A stretch of 64,000 bases of DNA from NCBI RefSeq assembly GCF_004354555.1, contig NZ_PUFH01000008.1, positions 39,212 through 103,211 of the forward strand, in the 5' to 3' direction. A program made the translations under genes and the position numbers. The notes beneath the pieces were generated by a model. It was not told the DNA's origin. It was given only the letters and a program-made list of their open reading frames with translations, and did not search any database. Positions 43,435 to 52,172 of the stretch are shown piece by piece (the first letter of the stretch is position 1; each line of letters starts with the position of its first letter). The stretch comes from Leuconostoc citreum. GTDB taxonomy: Bacteria; Bacillota; Bacilli; Lactobacillales; Lactobacillaceae.

Positions 43435-44340
43435 TTAAATCAAATTACATGGCTGATTCATTGCGTGACGCTCTATTTGAATGGTGACATGGTGAATTTC
43501 ATACTTTTGACGTAATGTCTGTGACATATCTTCTAACAAAACCTGCGTATCAACATCTGGAGAAACAGAAAGATGAACGGTTAAAGCCGTCTCTGTTGTT
43601 GACAATGGCCAAATATGTAAGTCGTGTAACTTTTCAACACCAGGATACTGTTTAAGATAACTTAAGATGGCTGTTTCATTAATCGTTTTTGGTACCCCAT
43701 TAATAGCCATAGTAAATGTTGATGTCATCACAGGCCACGAAGTGACTAATATAATTACACCTATAATCATCGATACAATCGCATCAATCATATGAATGCC
43801 TGTCAACTGAATTAAAATACCAGCCAGAATAACACCAACTGAAACGCCTGCATCAGATAACAAATGTATATAAGCAGTCTTAGCATTCAAATCCTGGCCA
43901 TGGTGGTGTCCATGTTCATCTGGTGCGCCACTGGCTCTAAACAACATTGCCGTAAAAAAATTAATCCCAATACCCACAGCAGCAACAATCGTAATCATGA
44001 TACCGTTGGTATGTATTGTTGGCACAACAATTAAATCGCGAATACCTTCATAAAAAATCGTGACAACTGCAAACAACAATAAAATTGAATTAAATACACT
44101 GGCTAAAATCGAGACATTATGCCACCCATATGTATGTTTTCGCGTAGCCTTTAAACCAAAAGCAACAACTGCAAGCCAAGCAATGACTAAAGCTAAGACA
44201 TCACTTAAATTATGAAATGCATCAGCAAACAGTGCGGTTGAATGGGCTAATTTAGCAAACACTAACTCCGTCAGCACGAAAATTAAATTCAATGTGATGC
44301 CAATCACGTAAGGCGTTTGTCTCATTTTCACTTGTTCCAT
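43435..44340 (-). CDS. Cation diffusion facilitator family exporter
   Basis: A 301-residue CDF transporter with six membrane helices and a cytoplasmic ferredoxin-like C-terminal domain. The helix-II motif ALFADAFHNLSDVLA and helix-V motif HLLSDAGVSVGVILAG provide the HD-HD zinc site; a His-rich loop DEHGHHHGQD lies between helices IV and V. These residues favour zinc (CzcD/ZitB-like). The ATG at 44340 has ATGGAGG upstream; the longer frame is unsupported. Confidence 0.92.
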   Translation of the reverse strand: MEQVKMRQTPYVIGITLNLIFVLTELVFAKLAHSTALFADAFHNLSDVLALVIAWLAVVAFGLKATRKHTYGWHNVSILASVFNSILLLFAVVTIFYEGIRDLIVVPTIHTNGIMITIVAAVGIGINFFTAMLFRASGAPDEHGHHHGQDLNAKTAYIHLLSDAGVSVGVILAGILIQLTGIHMIDAIVSMIIGVIILVTSWPVMTSTFTMAINGVPKTINETAILSYLKQYPGVEKLHDLHIWPLSTTETALTVHLSVSPDVDTQVLLEDMSQTLRQKYEIHHVTIQIERHAMNQPCNLI

Positions 44341-44412
44341 CACTATACCTCCATGAACCACTATAGCACACATGAAAATAAATTCATACAATAAATAACA
44401 AAAAGCATAACT

Positions 44413-45129
44413 TCATACTTTAAGCGCTTCAAAAAAAGTTGTTGCATCCCCTAATATTTGCGTCACTGGGAATGTTGTCTGAATATGTTCAAGATTGATT
44501 GCAATGACTGGTACGTCGGGCTTAGCATAATTAAGCAACCCTGCAAATGGGTAGACTTGAAAACTGGTGCCAACAATGACAATCAAGTCCGCTGCTTGGA
44601 CCCACGCAGCAGACTTTTCCACTTCAAAAGGCATTTCTTCATAAAATGTAATTCTAGGTCTTAGCATTGCCCCATCTGCACGCTTAGGACTTTTCATATA
44701 CGCTGACAAATTTGCTTTTTGACCATCTTTTGGTGCATAAATATCGTATAGTGAGCCATGAAAGCGAATCAAATTGGCTGCTTGTGATTTGGCTTTAACA
44801 TGCAAATCATCGACATTTTGAGTAATAATTTTAGCACGATTTTGTCGCGTTAATTCAGCCATTTTTTCATGAATCACATTAGGCTCAGCCGCTGGAAAAT
44901 ACATATTATCAATCATAAATTGATATTGCTTTAATGGTTCATTTTGGAAAGCTGTTGCTGACAATAAATATTCTGGGCGCAATCTCACCCCTTGATAAAT
45001 ACCATTTTTTGAACGATAATCCGGAATACCTGATGCCGTCGAAATACCAGCACCGGTCATGAAAAGAATGTGTTTAGCTTGATCAAATTGTTGTTGGATA
45101 TCTGCTGTTAACATCTTATCTTCTTGCAT
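44413..45129 (-). CDS. Sir2-family NAD-dependent protein deacylase, cysteine-free
   Basis: A 238-residue sirtuin: GAGISTASGIPDYRS (NAD and ribose binding), TQNVDDLH, the catalytic His in RFHGSLY, and IVGTSFQVYPFAG. The region where sirtuins carry a four-Cys zinc ribbon (after HGSLY) has no Cys, and the whole protein has none, so it lacks the structural zinc. It could deacylate proteins or be an ADP-ribosyltransferase. The ATG overlaps the stop of the gene before it. It is the last gene of the ppx-mvaA operon. Confidence 0.88.
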   Translation of the reverse strand: MQEDKMLTADIQQQFDQAKHILFMTGAGISTASGIPDYRSKNGIYQGVRLRPEYLLSATAFQNEPLKQYQFMIDNMYFPAAEPNVIHEKMAELTRQNRAKIITQNVDDLHVKAKSQAANLIRFHGSLYDIYAPKDGQKANLSAYMKSPKRADGAMLRPRITFYEEMPFEVEKSAAWVQAADLIVIVGTSFQVYPFAGLLNYAKPDVPVIAINLEHIQTTFPVTQILGDATTFFEALKV

Positions 45130-46073
45130 TATTCCCCCCTGAAAATATAAGGTAACGCTAATTTCTTAAATAAATCGCTGACACGCATACGATAAAGTGA
45201 TTTAAAGAATTCAGACGATTCTTGATTATCTGGCTTAGAAATAACAAAACTATTTTGCTTATCCACTTTACTAAGTCCGACATAAGCTGTTTGGTGCGTT
45301 TGATAATCTATCATTTCAGAATGATAAATAGTAAATACTTGGCTAACTGGCAAGTTAAGCTGCCGCTCTGACAAAACACTCGTCAATGTCACATACTCTT
45401 TTGCATTGATTGTTGGTCGTCCCCATTGACTCATAATATCATCAACGCCAGCAAACATAGCAACCATCTGTCGACGCACATGACGTGGCTGTTTTAAATC
45501 CGCTGATAAAATTGGGGTAACTAGCTTTTCAGCCGCAGTATAGGCCAATGGGTACAAGCCTGATAAGCTCTTAAAATCAGCTCCACTGACACTTGCGAAT
45601 ACTAAAGCATCTGCTAATGTAAATAAACGCCATAAGCTTTCATCATCCACCTCACCATTTTCTGGTGTTAGTTCAGCTTTGACACCTGCCAAGTAAGCAT
45701 CAACAGTTTTCGGCGTCAAAATACCCTTTGCTTCTAACTCACGGTATGTTATTGCATGCATGACAGTACGATGCATGCGCGTGGCAATTTGAATCATTTG
45801 TTCATCTAACGTATCATCTTTAAATGTTAGTCCAAAAAATATTTGTGGTACAATACCATTCAAAGTTAATAACATCTTGAGTAATTCGTTACCTATCAAG
45901 AAATCAGACTCGGTTGCTTCGGCCAATTCAATTAGTAGTCGATCTTCGAATACTTCTTGTGAAACGCGGTCAATATGCAGCTCCCCTGTCTGATTGCCAG
46001 CAACACGTGTTAGTACAGTTCCCGGATAAATATTATTCACCGCTTCTAAAAGTGATTTTATTTGTGGATTCAT
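45129..46073 (-). CDS. Unknown protein of the mvaA operon
   Basis: A 314-residue soluble protein, rich in helix, without a motif I can name. Similar proteins in lactobacilli may carry the old label IpaB/EvcA family, which says little about role. It overlaps mvaA by four bases (ATGA) and the sirtuin by one (TAATG), so its translation is coupled to both. Two acidic-hydrophobic helical regions and a late conserved-looking PDNQESSEFFKSLYRMRV stretch are the only landmarks. Function unknown; context suggests a link with HMG-CoA reductase or its product. Confidence 0.75.
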   Translation of the reverse strand: MNPQIKSLLEAVNNIYPGTVLTRVAGNQTGELHIDRVSQEVFEDRLLIELAEATESDFLIGNELLKMLLTLNGIVPQIFFGLTFKDDTLDEQMIQIATRMHRTVMHAITYRELEAKGILTPKTVDAYLAGVKAELTPENGEVDDESLWRLFTLADALVFASVSGADFKSLSGLYPLAYTAAEKLVTPILSADLKQPRHVRRQMVAMFAGVDDIMSQWGRPTINAKEYVTLTSVLSERQLNLPVSQVFTIYHSEMIDYQTHQTAYVGLSKVDKQNSFVISKPDNQESSEFFKSLYRMRVSDLFKKLALPYIFRGE

Positions 46074-47284
46074 TTTCTCATCTCCGTTAATAATTCTTGT
46101 GCTACTCTGGCATCAACTTGCTGTTCTTGGCTTAGTTTGAATACAAGATTAGGAAGTTCTTCGACAGTTGCGCCGACCTGTAGCGCCAAAGCGCGGTATT
46201 GCATGCGCATATGGCCGCGCTGAATACCACCGTCTACTATGGCTTTTAAAGCAGCTAGATTTTGCGCCAAGCCAACAGCGAGCATAATGCCACGCAATTG
46301 ATTAGCCGTTTGAATAGCCATCACTTCTAACGCTTGTTTTGCTTGAGGTAATGCCGTAATCGTTCCACCAACTGTACCAACAGTGATGGGCATGGATATT
46401 TCGCCGAGTAATAAATTGTCAACAATATGCCATGTTGTTAACGCTTGATAGCACCCCGTCCTGCTAGCATAGGCATGTCCTGCAGCCTCAACTGCTCGCC
46501 AGTCATTACCAGTTGCTAAAGCGACAGCGCTGATCCCATTAAAAATACCTTTATTTTCAGTTGTCGCACGATAAATATCATGTTTTGCAAAATCATTTAA
46601 GGCAACAATTTTTTCAGCGATATGCTGCCCACCAATTTGTTGTACGGTAACTTCAGCACTGACTGTCACAACTTGTTCAGTTGCATAATTTGATAAAATA
46701 GCGCCCAAAAAGTTGGCTTGAAACGATGAAAATACAGCACGTTCTGCCTCTAATATCGTGTTAACAATATTAGCCCCCATTGCATCTTTTGTATCAATTA
46801 AAAAGTCGACACTAACTTGTGTTGGCGATACACGTCTAGCGTTAACAGAAAGTAACCCACCGTTTCTGCGATAAATACTTGGCTTAGCATGCTTGGCACA
46901 TTCAAAAAAGGCCTGCTGATTGGCACTCACAAACTGCGCTATAGCATCATCTGCAGTCTGATAGAACAATAGTTGCCCAATCATTGCCGTTTGCCGAGGA
47001 GACTTTACATGTAAGCCACCAAGATTATTCAGCAATTTAGCACCATGATTTGCTGCGGCAATAACACTAGGTTCTTCCGTAGCCATAGGCACTGCATAAT
47101 GTTTATCATCAACGACAATGTCTTTCAATATTCCTATTGGTATGCGCATATCACTCACATAATTTTCAATGAGTTGTGCATTAGTCTCACTTTGATTGTC
47201 ATGCCACAATGTAGTTGCCCTTTGGTCTAAATGTAAAGACGCCAAACGTTCATCTGGCGTCAATTCATAATATTTTTTAGTCAT
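46070..47284 (-). CDS. mvaA: Hydroxymethylglutaryl-CoA reductase, class II
   Basis: Reduces HMG-CoA to mevalonate for isoprenoid synthesis (class II enzymes are often labelled degradative but serve biosynthesis in Gram-positive cocci). The 404-residue protein shows PMATEEPSVIAAANHGAK with catalytic Glu, TENKGIFNG with catalytic Lys, GNDWRAVEAAGHAYASRTG with the catalytic Asp, and the C-terminal QRGHMRMQYRAL with the catalytic His. It overlaps ppx by eight bases. Other mevalonate genes are not in the window. Confidence 0.95.
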   Translation of the reverse strand: MTKKYYELTPDERLASLHLDQRATTLWHDNQSETNAQLIENYVSDMRIPIGILKDIVVDDKHYAVPMATEEPSVIAAANHGAKLLNNLGGLHVKSPRQTAMIGQLLFYQTADDAIAQFVSANQQAFFECAKHAKPSIYRRNGGLLSVNARRVSPTQVSVDFLIDTKDAMGANIVNTILEAERAVFSSFQANFLGAILSNYATEQVVTVSAEVTVQQIGGQHIAEKIVALNDFAKHDIYRATTENKGIFNGISAVALATGNDWRAVEAAGHAYASRTGCYQALTTWHIVDNLLLGEISMPITVGTVGGTITALPQAKQALEVMAIQTANQLRGIMLAVGLAQNLAALKAIVDGGIQRGHMRMQYRALALQVGATVEELPNLVFKLSQEQQVDARVAQELLTEMRK

Positions 47285-48197
47285 TATTTTTCATCATCTC
47301 CGCGATTAACCCTTCACGTACACCGCTCTCTGAAAATATTACTCTTGGTGCATCTATCAACTGCATAAGATTAAGTAAAGGCAACAAACCGCTAATAATA
47401 ATATCGGCACGTGATATTTCTAATCCTGCAATATGCTCACGTTCTTGTCTTGACATATACCTCAGATTTTGAAAAATATGTTCAACCATTTCAACAGACA
47501 TTTCGAAGCCGTGAATTTGATTAATAATATCTTTCCCAAGGATTGTTCGGCCCATACGGGCCAGAGAACGATTGGCACCCCCCAATAGTATGACTGGCAG
47601 ACCCCGATGTGCATTCAGCCAAGGCAAGACTTCATATTGCGACAAAATATCTTTGCACGCAGCAGCAATATCACGTTGACTGACCTCGTTTGCCAAATTG
47701 AACGTTTCGGACAATGTCACGGCGCCAAAAGGTAAGCTGATTGCTGATTGGTTCTGACCATCAATTACGGCAATTAACTCAACCGATGCCCCTCCTGTGT
47801 CAAGAATAATACCATTATCAATCGCTAACGTTGTGATAACACCTAAATAATCATAATACGCTTCTTCATCACCTGTTAACACTTCAAAATCGATACCGGT
47901 TTCATTTTTAACACGCGTCAAAAATTGTGTCTGATTCCTGGCAACACGAACTGCAGCTGTGGTAATCGCACGTACAGTTGGCTCAAAGTCACTGTACTGG
48001 CTTTGAAAGTATTTCAGTGCAGCAATGGTGCGTGCGATTGGCACCTCTTTTAGCACGCGCTCTGGGCCCATATTTTGAGCAATGCGGGTATCTTCTTTTT
48101 CACGGATTATTTCGGTATAAGTGCCATCATTGTTTAGCCGCTCAACGACCATGCGCGCCGAGTTACTCCCAAGATCGACAATTGCTAAGTAGCTCAT
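47277..48197 (-). CDS. ppx: Exopolyphosphatase / GppA family phosphatase
   Basis: A 306-residue ASKHA-fold enzyme that releases phosphate from polyphosphate or pppGpp. Phosphate 1 motif VDLGSNSARM at the N terminus, ITTAAVRVA, DTGGASVELI and ILLGGANRS are visible. It lacks the C-terminal HD-like domain of the long E. coli Ppx. The start has AGGAT upstream. It is the first gene of the four-gene operon ppx-mvaA-unknown-sirtuin. Confidence 0.92.
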   Translation of the reverse strand: MSYLAIVDLGSNSARMVVERLNNDGTYTEIIREKEDTRIAQNMGPERVLKEVPIARTIAALKYFQSQYSDFEPTVRAITTAAVRVARNQTQFLTRVKNETGIDFEVLTGDEEAYYDYLGVITTLAIDNGIILDTGGASVELIAVIDGQNQSAISLPFGAVTLSETFNLANEVSQRDIAAACKDILSQYEVLPWLNAHRGLPVILLGGANRSLARMGRTILGKDIINQIHGFEMSVEMVEHIFQNLRYMSRQEREHIAGLEISRADIIISGLLPLLNLMQLIDAPRVIFSESGVREGLIAEMMKNND

Positions 48198-48290
48198 GTA
48201 GACATCCTAAATTCTAGTATTATCTTTAAGTATAACAAAAAAGTGCTTATAACAGTATGAGTTTTACTCCTGGATAAATAATAATATATA

Positions 48291-48322
48291 AAAAACTGGC
48301 AGTCAGATGTCTGCCAGTTTTT
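48291..48322 (-). terminator. Terminator of the PAP2 phosphatase gene
   Basis: A perfect 12-bp stem (48291-48302 with 48311-48322) followed on the minus strand by six T. It lies about 140 bases after the PAP2 stop. Confidence 0.82.
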
Positions 48323-48461
48323 TTCAATGCCTCAAGATACTAACGTCAATCTGACCCCAGCACCACAAGAACATCGAAATGTTATTATTTTAATTTATTA
48401 ATACCAAGGTTCATTTCCCTGCTGCATCGCTTTTTCTCAGTAAAGCATTAATGCACGGCTA
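48323..48461 (-). other. Long untranslated stretch after the PAP2 gene
   Basis: About 140 bases between the PAP2 stop and its terminator. Near the stop a CTCAGT/ACTGAG pair encloses GCATTAATGC, a possible hairpin. I see no convincing ORF or promoter. Confidence 0.4.
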
Positions 48462-49457
48462 TTAGGACTGAGATTCGACAAAGTGTGCACCGATTAATCG
48501 ACTAGCTGCAAAAACTAATAATCCAACCAAAATTGCCGAAACCGTTACATCGCCCAACCAATGTGCACCAATGCGTACACGACTCATGGCAGTCAAGATA
48601 CCCATTGCGAGGCCAAAAATTGTCATCTTTTTTTGAAGAGAAACATTTTGACGTGGTACAAACAATGCTAAGTATAAGAATAACCAGCCTGACATGGTGT
48701 GTCCTGAAGGAAATGAATTATGACCATTAATACCATTAATATGGTACCAAGGCGTAAATTCACTAAATGCTTGTCCCGAAACTGTTGTCATTTCATATGG
48801 TCGAAAACGTCCCCAAATTGTTTTCATTTCACCAATCATTGTCTGGGCAATAAATACTGTTGCAATACCAACAATTGCAACAACAATTAAGTACGCCATA
48901 TCTTCATCCGTTTTTTGACTTAACCACCGAGCAAATAGCGCTGAGAGCAAAATCGTGATAACCAACGCTAACGACCAACGCAAAGCTTCAGGATAATTTT
49001 TAACAGCCGCTGTGTTGTTAGCAATCCCCATAGGCACACCTTTAGCGATATTATTCAGCATTGAAAAGGTATAACTTAAAGCATCTTGTAGCAATGACAG
49101 CGCCTGATTGAAAGCAAATATTAACATCCCACCTGTCATAATAAAACGAATCACGTCATCGGCAACTCGACGCCAAATGTACCAAGCAATCACTTCAGCA
49201 CAGACAAATGTCACAACTTGTGCACCTTGGTCGGCGTAATTCTGAAAAATATTACCAAAAATAGAATTTTGATTCATGACTGCTTGTGTCACATTCTTAT
49301 CGAAAAAGGTGGCTATCAATAATGACAATATGCCTAGTCCAAGTAAAGTTAAAACAACTTTTTTCTCCCCACTTGTGGTTCGAAAACTACTGTGATTTAA
49401 ACCATTACCTGAGTTTAAATATGATGGTCGAACGCTATTATCCCCTGCTAATTGCAT
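48462..49457 (-). CDS. PAP2-family phosphatase (membrane)
   Basis: A 331-residue membrane protein with six to seven helices and the three PAP2 motifs: KTIWGRFRPYEM, PSGHTMSG and SRVRIGAHWLGDV, with catalytic His. Such enzymes dephosphorylate undecaprenyl pyrophosphate or phosphatidyl compounds outside the membrane; which is not certain. It is longer than BcrC-type enzymes because of two extra N-terminal helices. GGAG precedes the ATG. Confidence 0.9.
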   Translation of the reverse strand: MQLAGDNSVRPSYLNSGNGLNHSSFRTTSGEKKVVLTLLGLGILSLLIATFFDKNVTQAVMNQNSIFGNIFQNYADQGAQVVTFVCAEVIAWYIWRRVADDVIRFIMTGGMLIFAFNQALSLLQDALSYTFSMLNNIAKGVPMGIANNTAAVKNYPEALRWSLALVITILLSALFARWLSQKTDEDMAYLIVVAIVGIATVFIAQTMIGEMKTIWGRFRPYEMTTVSGQAFSEFTPWYHINGINGHNSFPSGHTMSGWLFLYLALFVPRQNVSLQKKMTIFGLAMGILTAMSRVRIGAHWLGDVTVSAILVGLLVFAASRLIGAHFVESQS

Positions 49458-49534
49458 CTTTTTACTCCATTTCCTTTTCTATACTTTCATTTTAAACCGG
49501 AAGTATAGCTATTACGTCAGGATTATATCTAGAT

Positions 49535-49574
49535 AATGTAAAAAGTCGACTGCTTTCAGTCGACTTTTTACATT
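49535..49574. terminator. Terminator of the LCP gene
   Basis: A perfect 18-bp inverted repeat (49535-49552 with 49557-49574, loop CTTT) directly after the LCP stop codon at 49579. Confidence 0.93.
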
Positions 49575-49578
49575 ATTT

Positions 49579-50760
49579 TCATTGTGGATCTAATATTTCA
49601 TTAATCACACTTAAATTATTTTCAGCAACTCCTAGCGAGGCTTGTGGTACATTACTGCCAAATTGCGTACCAGTCTTTTTAGCTGACAAATCTAACGATT
49701 GCCTGAGCTTATTGGTAACGCGCTGCTTTTCTGATTCTGGTACCATTTGATAACTCACCCCGCCATACATATCTCCAACGCCTTGCATGTGATCAGATAC
49801 TTGATTCTTAGTTGCGGGCATATATTTTTTAGCGAGGTTCATAATATCAGCATAGGTCATATCTGTTTCAACATTCGTTGAGATTGATGCCATAAATTTA
49901 GCATTCATTAATGTCGATATACTTGCTGACTTTTTCAATAGCGCTTTTAAGACTAAACGCTGTCTGAGTTGTCGACCATAATCACCTTGTGGGTCATCAT
50001 AGCGCATACGAGAAAATGACAGAGCGGCGTCACCATTCATCGTTGTATAAGTTTTGAAGTTTTTGCCATCTTTAGCATATTCAAACTTTTCTTGGTCTTT
50101 AAAAAACTTATAAGTTGCCGGGGTTGTATCTGCTTCTGGTGTGTAGGTAAACGTCAAGGGTGAGGCCACTTTTACACCACCAACTTGATCAATTAGTTTT
50201 TCCAAACCACCCATGTTTACCAAAACATAAAAATCAATTGGCACATTTAAATAGTTTTGCAATGTCAACATTGAAGCTCCTACGCCAGCAATGGGAAAAG
50301 CTGCATTCAACTTCTGGGGGAATGTATTTTCAGCACCAGAAATCGACATCATGATATCACGTGGAATGGACATCATTGTTGTGGTTTTTGTTTTTGGGTT
50401 GACAGTAATCAGCATCATTGAATCTGTGAGACCAGTGCGATCACGTTTCAAGGCCCCAGTATCCGTTCCTAAAACGAGCATAGAAAATGGCTTGCCATCT
50501 TTAATAACTTGAGACACTTGCCTGGCTTTAGTGATATCGGCACTGCGTTGCATTTTATTAATTGATTGATGCACATTATTAAGAACGGTCGCAAAAACTA
50601 CTCCGCCTATAACAGCTAACAACAAAACCAGCGCCAACAGCCAGCGCCAAATTCTGCGACGACGCCTTGGCTTTTTAGGTGGCCTGCCATCACCACCATG
50701 ATGATTTTGTTCTACTTGTTGTTCACGTCGTTCTGTACGACTCAAATTTTGGTTATCCAT
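49579..50760 (-). CDS. LytR-CpsA-Psr (LCP) family cell-wall ligase
   Basis: Transfers wall teichoic acid or polysaccharide from lipid carrier to peptidoglycan. The 393-residue protein has a basic tail rich in Arg and Lys (PPKKPRRRRR), one membrane helix at about residues 39-60, and the extracellular LCP domain with VLGTDTGALKRDRTGLTDSMMLI, the Arg/Asp site SIPRDIMMSI, KLNAAFPIAG and FSRMRYDDPQGDYGRQLRQR. GAGGAT precedes the ATG. Confidence 0.93.
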   Translation of the reverse strand: MDNQNLSRTERREQQVEQNHHGGDGRPPKKPRRRRRIWRWLLALVLLLAVIGGVVFATVLNNVHQSINKMQRSADITKARQVSQVIKDGKPFSMLVLGTDTGALKRDRTGLTDSMMLITVNPKTKTTTMMSIPRDIMMSISGAENTFPQKLNAAFPIAGVGASMLTLQNYLNVPIDFYVLVNMGGLEKLIDQVGGVKVASPLTFTYTPEADTTPATYKFFKDQEKFEYAKDGKNFKTYTTMNGDAALSFSRMRYDDPQGDYGRQLRQRLVLKALLKKSASISTLMNAKFMASISTNVETDMTYADIMNLAKKYMPATKNQVSDHMQGVGDMYGGVSYQMVPESEKQRVTNKLRQSLDLSAKKTGTQFGSNVPQASLGVAENNLSVINEILDPQ

Positions 50761-50845
50761 GGTTATCCTCGCTCGATAACAATTATTATACCATTAAACG
50801 AAATATTGTCGGCCACTGGGTGCTAATGATAAAAGCAATTAGTGC

Positions 50846-52099
50846 TTATGCACGCCCCGTTATCTTCTTTAAAGCACGATAAGCTTTATACTTCAAGGGT
50901 CTAACTGGTAAAATAAAACGTCCGACTAACTGTCTCGCATGGCCTTCAAAAGCTGTTTTAAAGCCTAACACACCATCTGAGCCATCAAAACGGCCAGAAA
51001 TACCATAGAAGTTATACCTTGGAATACCAAGTGCAACCGCGCGGCGAATCATCATATCTTGAATCTGATAAGGACCATAATAATCTTTGTAGGCCTCATA
51101 TGTACCAGAATACAAATATGTCATCTCCTGTGGCTGTTTGATAAACAGCGCACCAGCAACGACAACCGTTGCTTGCCCAGCATCAGAGAATTGCTTCGTT
51201 GCCTTTTGTATGCGTTGGCTGTGGTGCTGTTTTTGATCTTCAAATTCATGATACTGTCGTTTGAATTTGTCTTGGTTCGGATATTTGCTTATTTTTTCAT
51301 TAATTTTAGCTAATTTCTGTTCTAATGCAGAGACTTTGTCTCTCTCAGAAGCAATATAAGTCTCAAAATTCAATTCAGCAAATACAAAAATAGCATCATC
51401 ACCGTAAATATCATAAATCGATTCATAAAAAGCTAAATCTTTATCATGATAGTGTAATCGCTCTGCTGTACTTGCAGTCAACGCTTTAAAACTTGGCAAA
51501 TCAGTTCGTGATAATTCACGTAATTGAATGCCAAATTGTTTATTCTTTTTTAAATAATATTGTACATTTTTACTATAGGACTTCAAAATGGACTTTTCAT
51601 CGGATAAATCACTTATATTTTTAACATATTCCCAACTTGGTGACCCAGTCGTTGACATGCCAAAAGTAAAGGGCTCATGCTGAAAACCAAGACCACTCAT
51701 AGTTGTCATGAATGAGTCATTAACACTTTGTTGCATATCGCCTTTGTTGTTTGTGACTAAATAAGTGACATTAGGTGTCCATTCTATGTATAGTGCGCCT
51801 CGTTGCTTAGCAAATTGTCGCGATTTAGTCACAAAGAAATGACAAAGTGCCCGATCATTAAAATCAATTAATGGCCCGCGATCAAATAAAAAAACAGAAC
51901 CGAAGCGAGTTGTTTCGGTTAAAACGAGTGCGGCAGCAACCACCCGCTCATCATGTTTAACACCAATTAAATAAGGGTGCCGCCCACGTGCCGATAAAAC
52001 ATGATACTGTGCAATTGATTGTGTATAAGTACCCAAAGCATGCTGTTGCTCAAATTTTTCAAATTCTTTTGGTAGTAATTCAACAAAACGATACGGCAT
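50846..52099 (-). CDS. FemX/MurM-type aminoacyltransferase
   Basis: Adds amino acids from aminoacyl-tRNA to the lysine side chain of peptidoglycan precursors, making the interpeptide bridge. The 417-residue protein has two GNAT-like halves, an inserted coiled coil at about residues 230-290 (ERDKVSALEQKLAKINEKI), and the family end GVLGFKTAFEGHARQLVGRF. The first residue added (Ser or Ala in many relatives) cannot be told. AGAGGAT precedes the ATG. Confidence 0.92.
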   Translation of the reverse strand: MPYRFVELLPKEFEKFEQQHALGTYTQSIAQYHVLSARGRHPYLIGVKHDERVVAAALVLTETTRFGSVFLFDRGPLIDFNDRALCHFFVTKSRQFAKQRGALYIEWTPNVTYLVTNNKGDMQQSVNDSFMTTMSGLGFQHEPFTFGMSTTGSPSWEYVKNISDLSDEKSILKSYSKNVQYYLKKNKQFGIQLRELSRTDLPSFKALTASTAERLHYHDKDLAFYESIYDIYGDDAIFVFAELNFETYIASERDKVSALEQKLAKINEKISKYPNQDKFKRQYHEFEDQKQHHSQRIQKATKQFSDAGQATVVVAGALFIKQPQEMTYLYSGTYEAYKDYYGPYQIQDMMIRRAVALGIPRYNFYGISGRFDGSDGVLGFKTAFEGHARQLVGRFILPVRPLKYKAYRALKKITGRA

Positions 52100-52132
52100 A
52101 AAAAATTATCCTCTAACATCTATTATATAAAA

Positions 52133-52158
52133 TAAAAAAACGCCCTGCGGACGTTTTA
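52133..52158 (-). terminator. Terminator of the LysM-CAP gene
   Basis: AAAACG and CGTTTT arms around TCCGCAGGG on the minus strand, followed by a T run. Short stem, but in the expected position. Confidence 0.6.
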
Positions 52159-52172
52159 ATGAAATTTTATAA

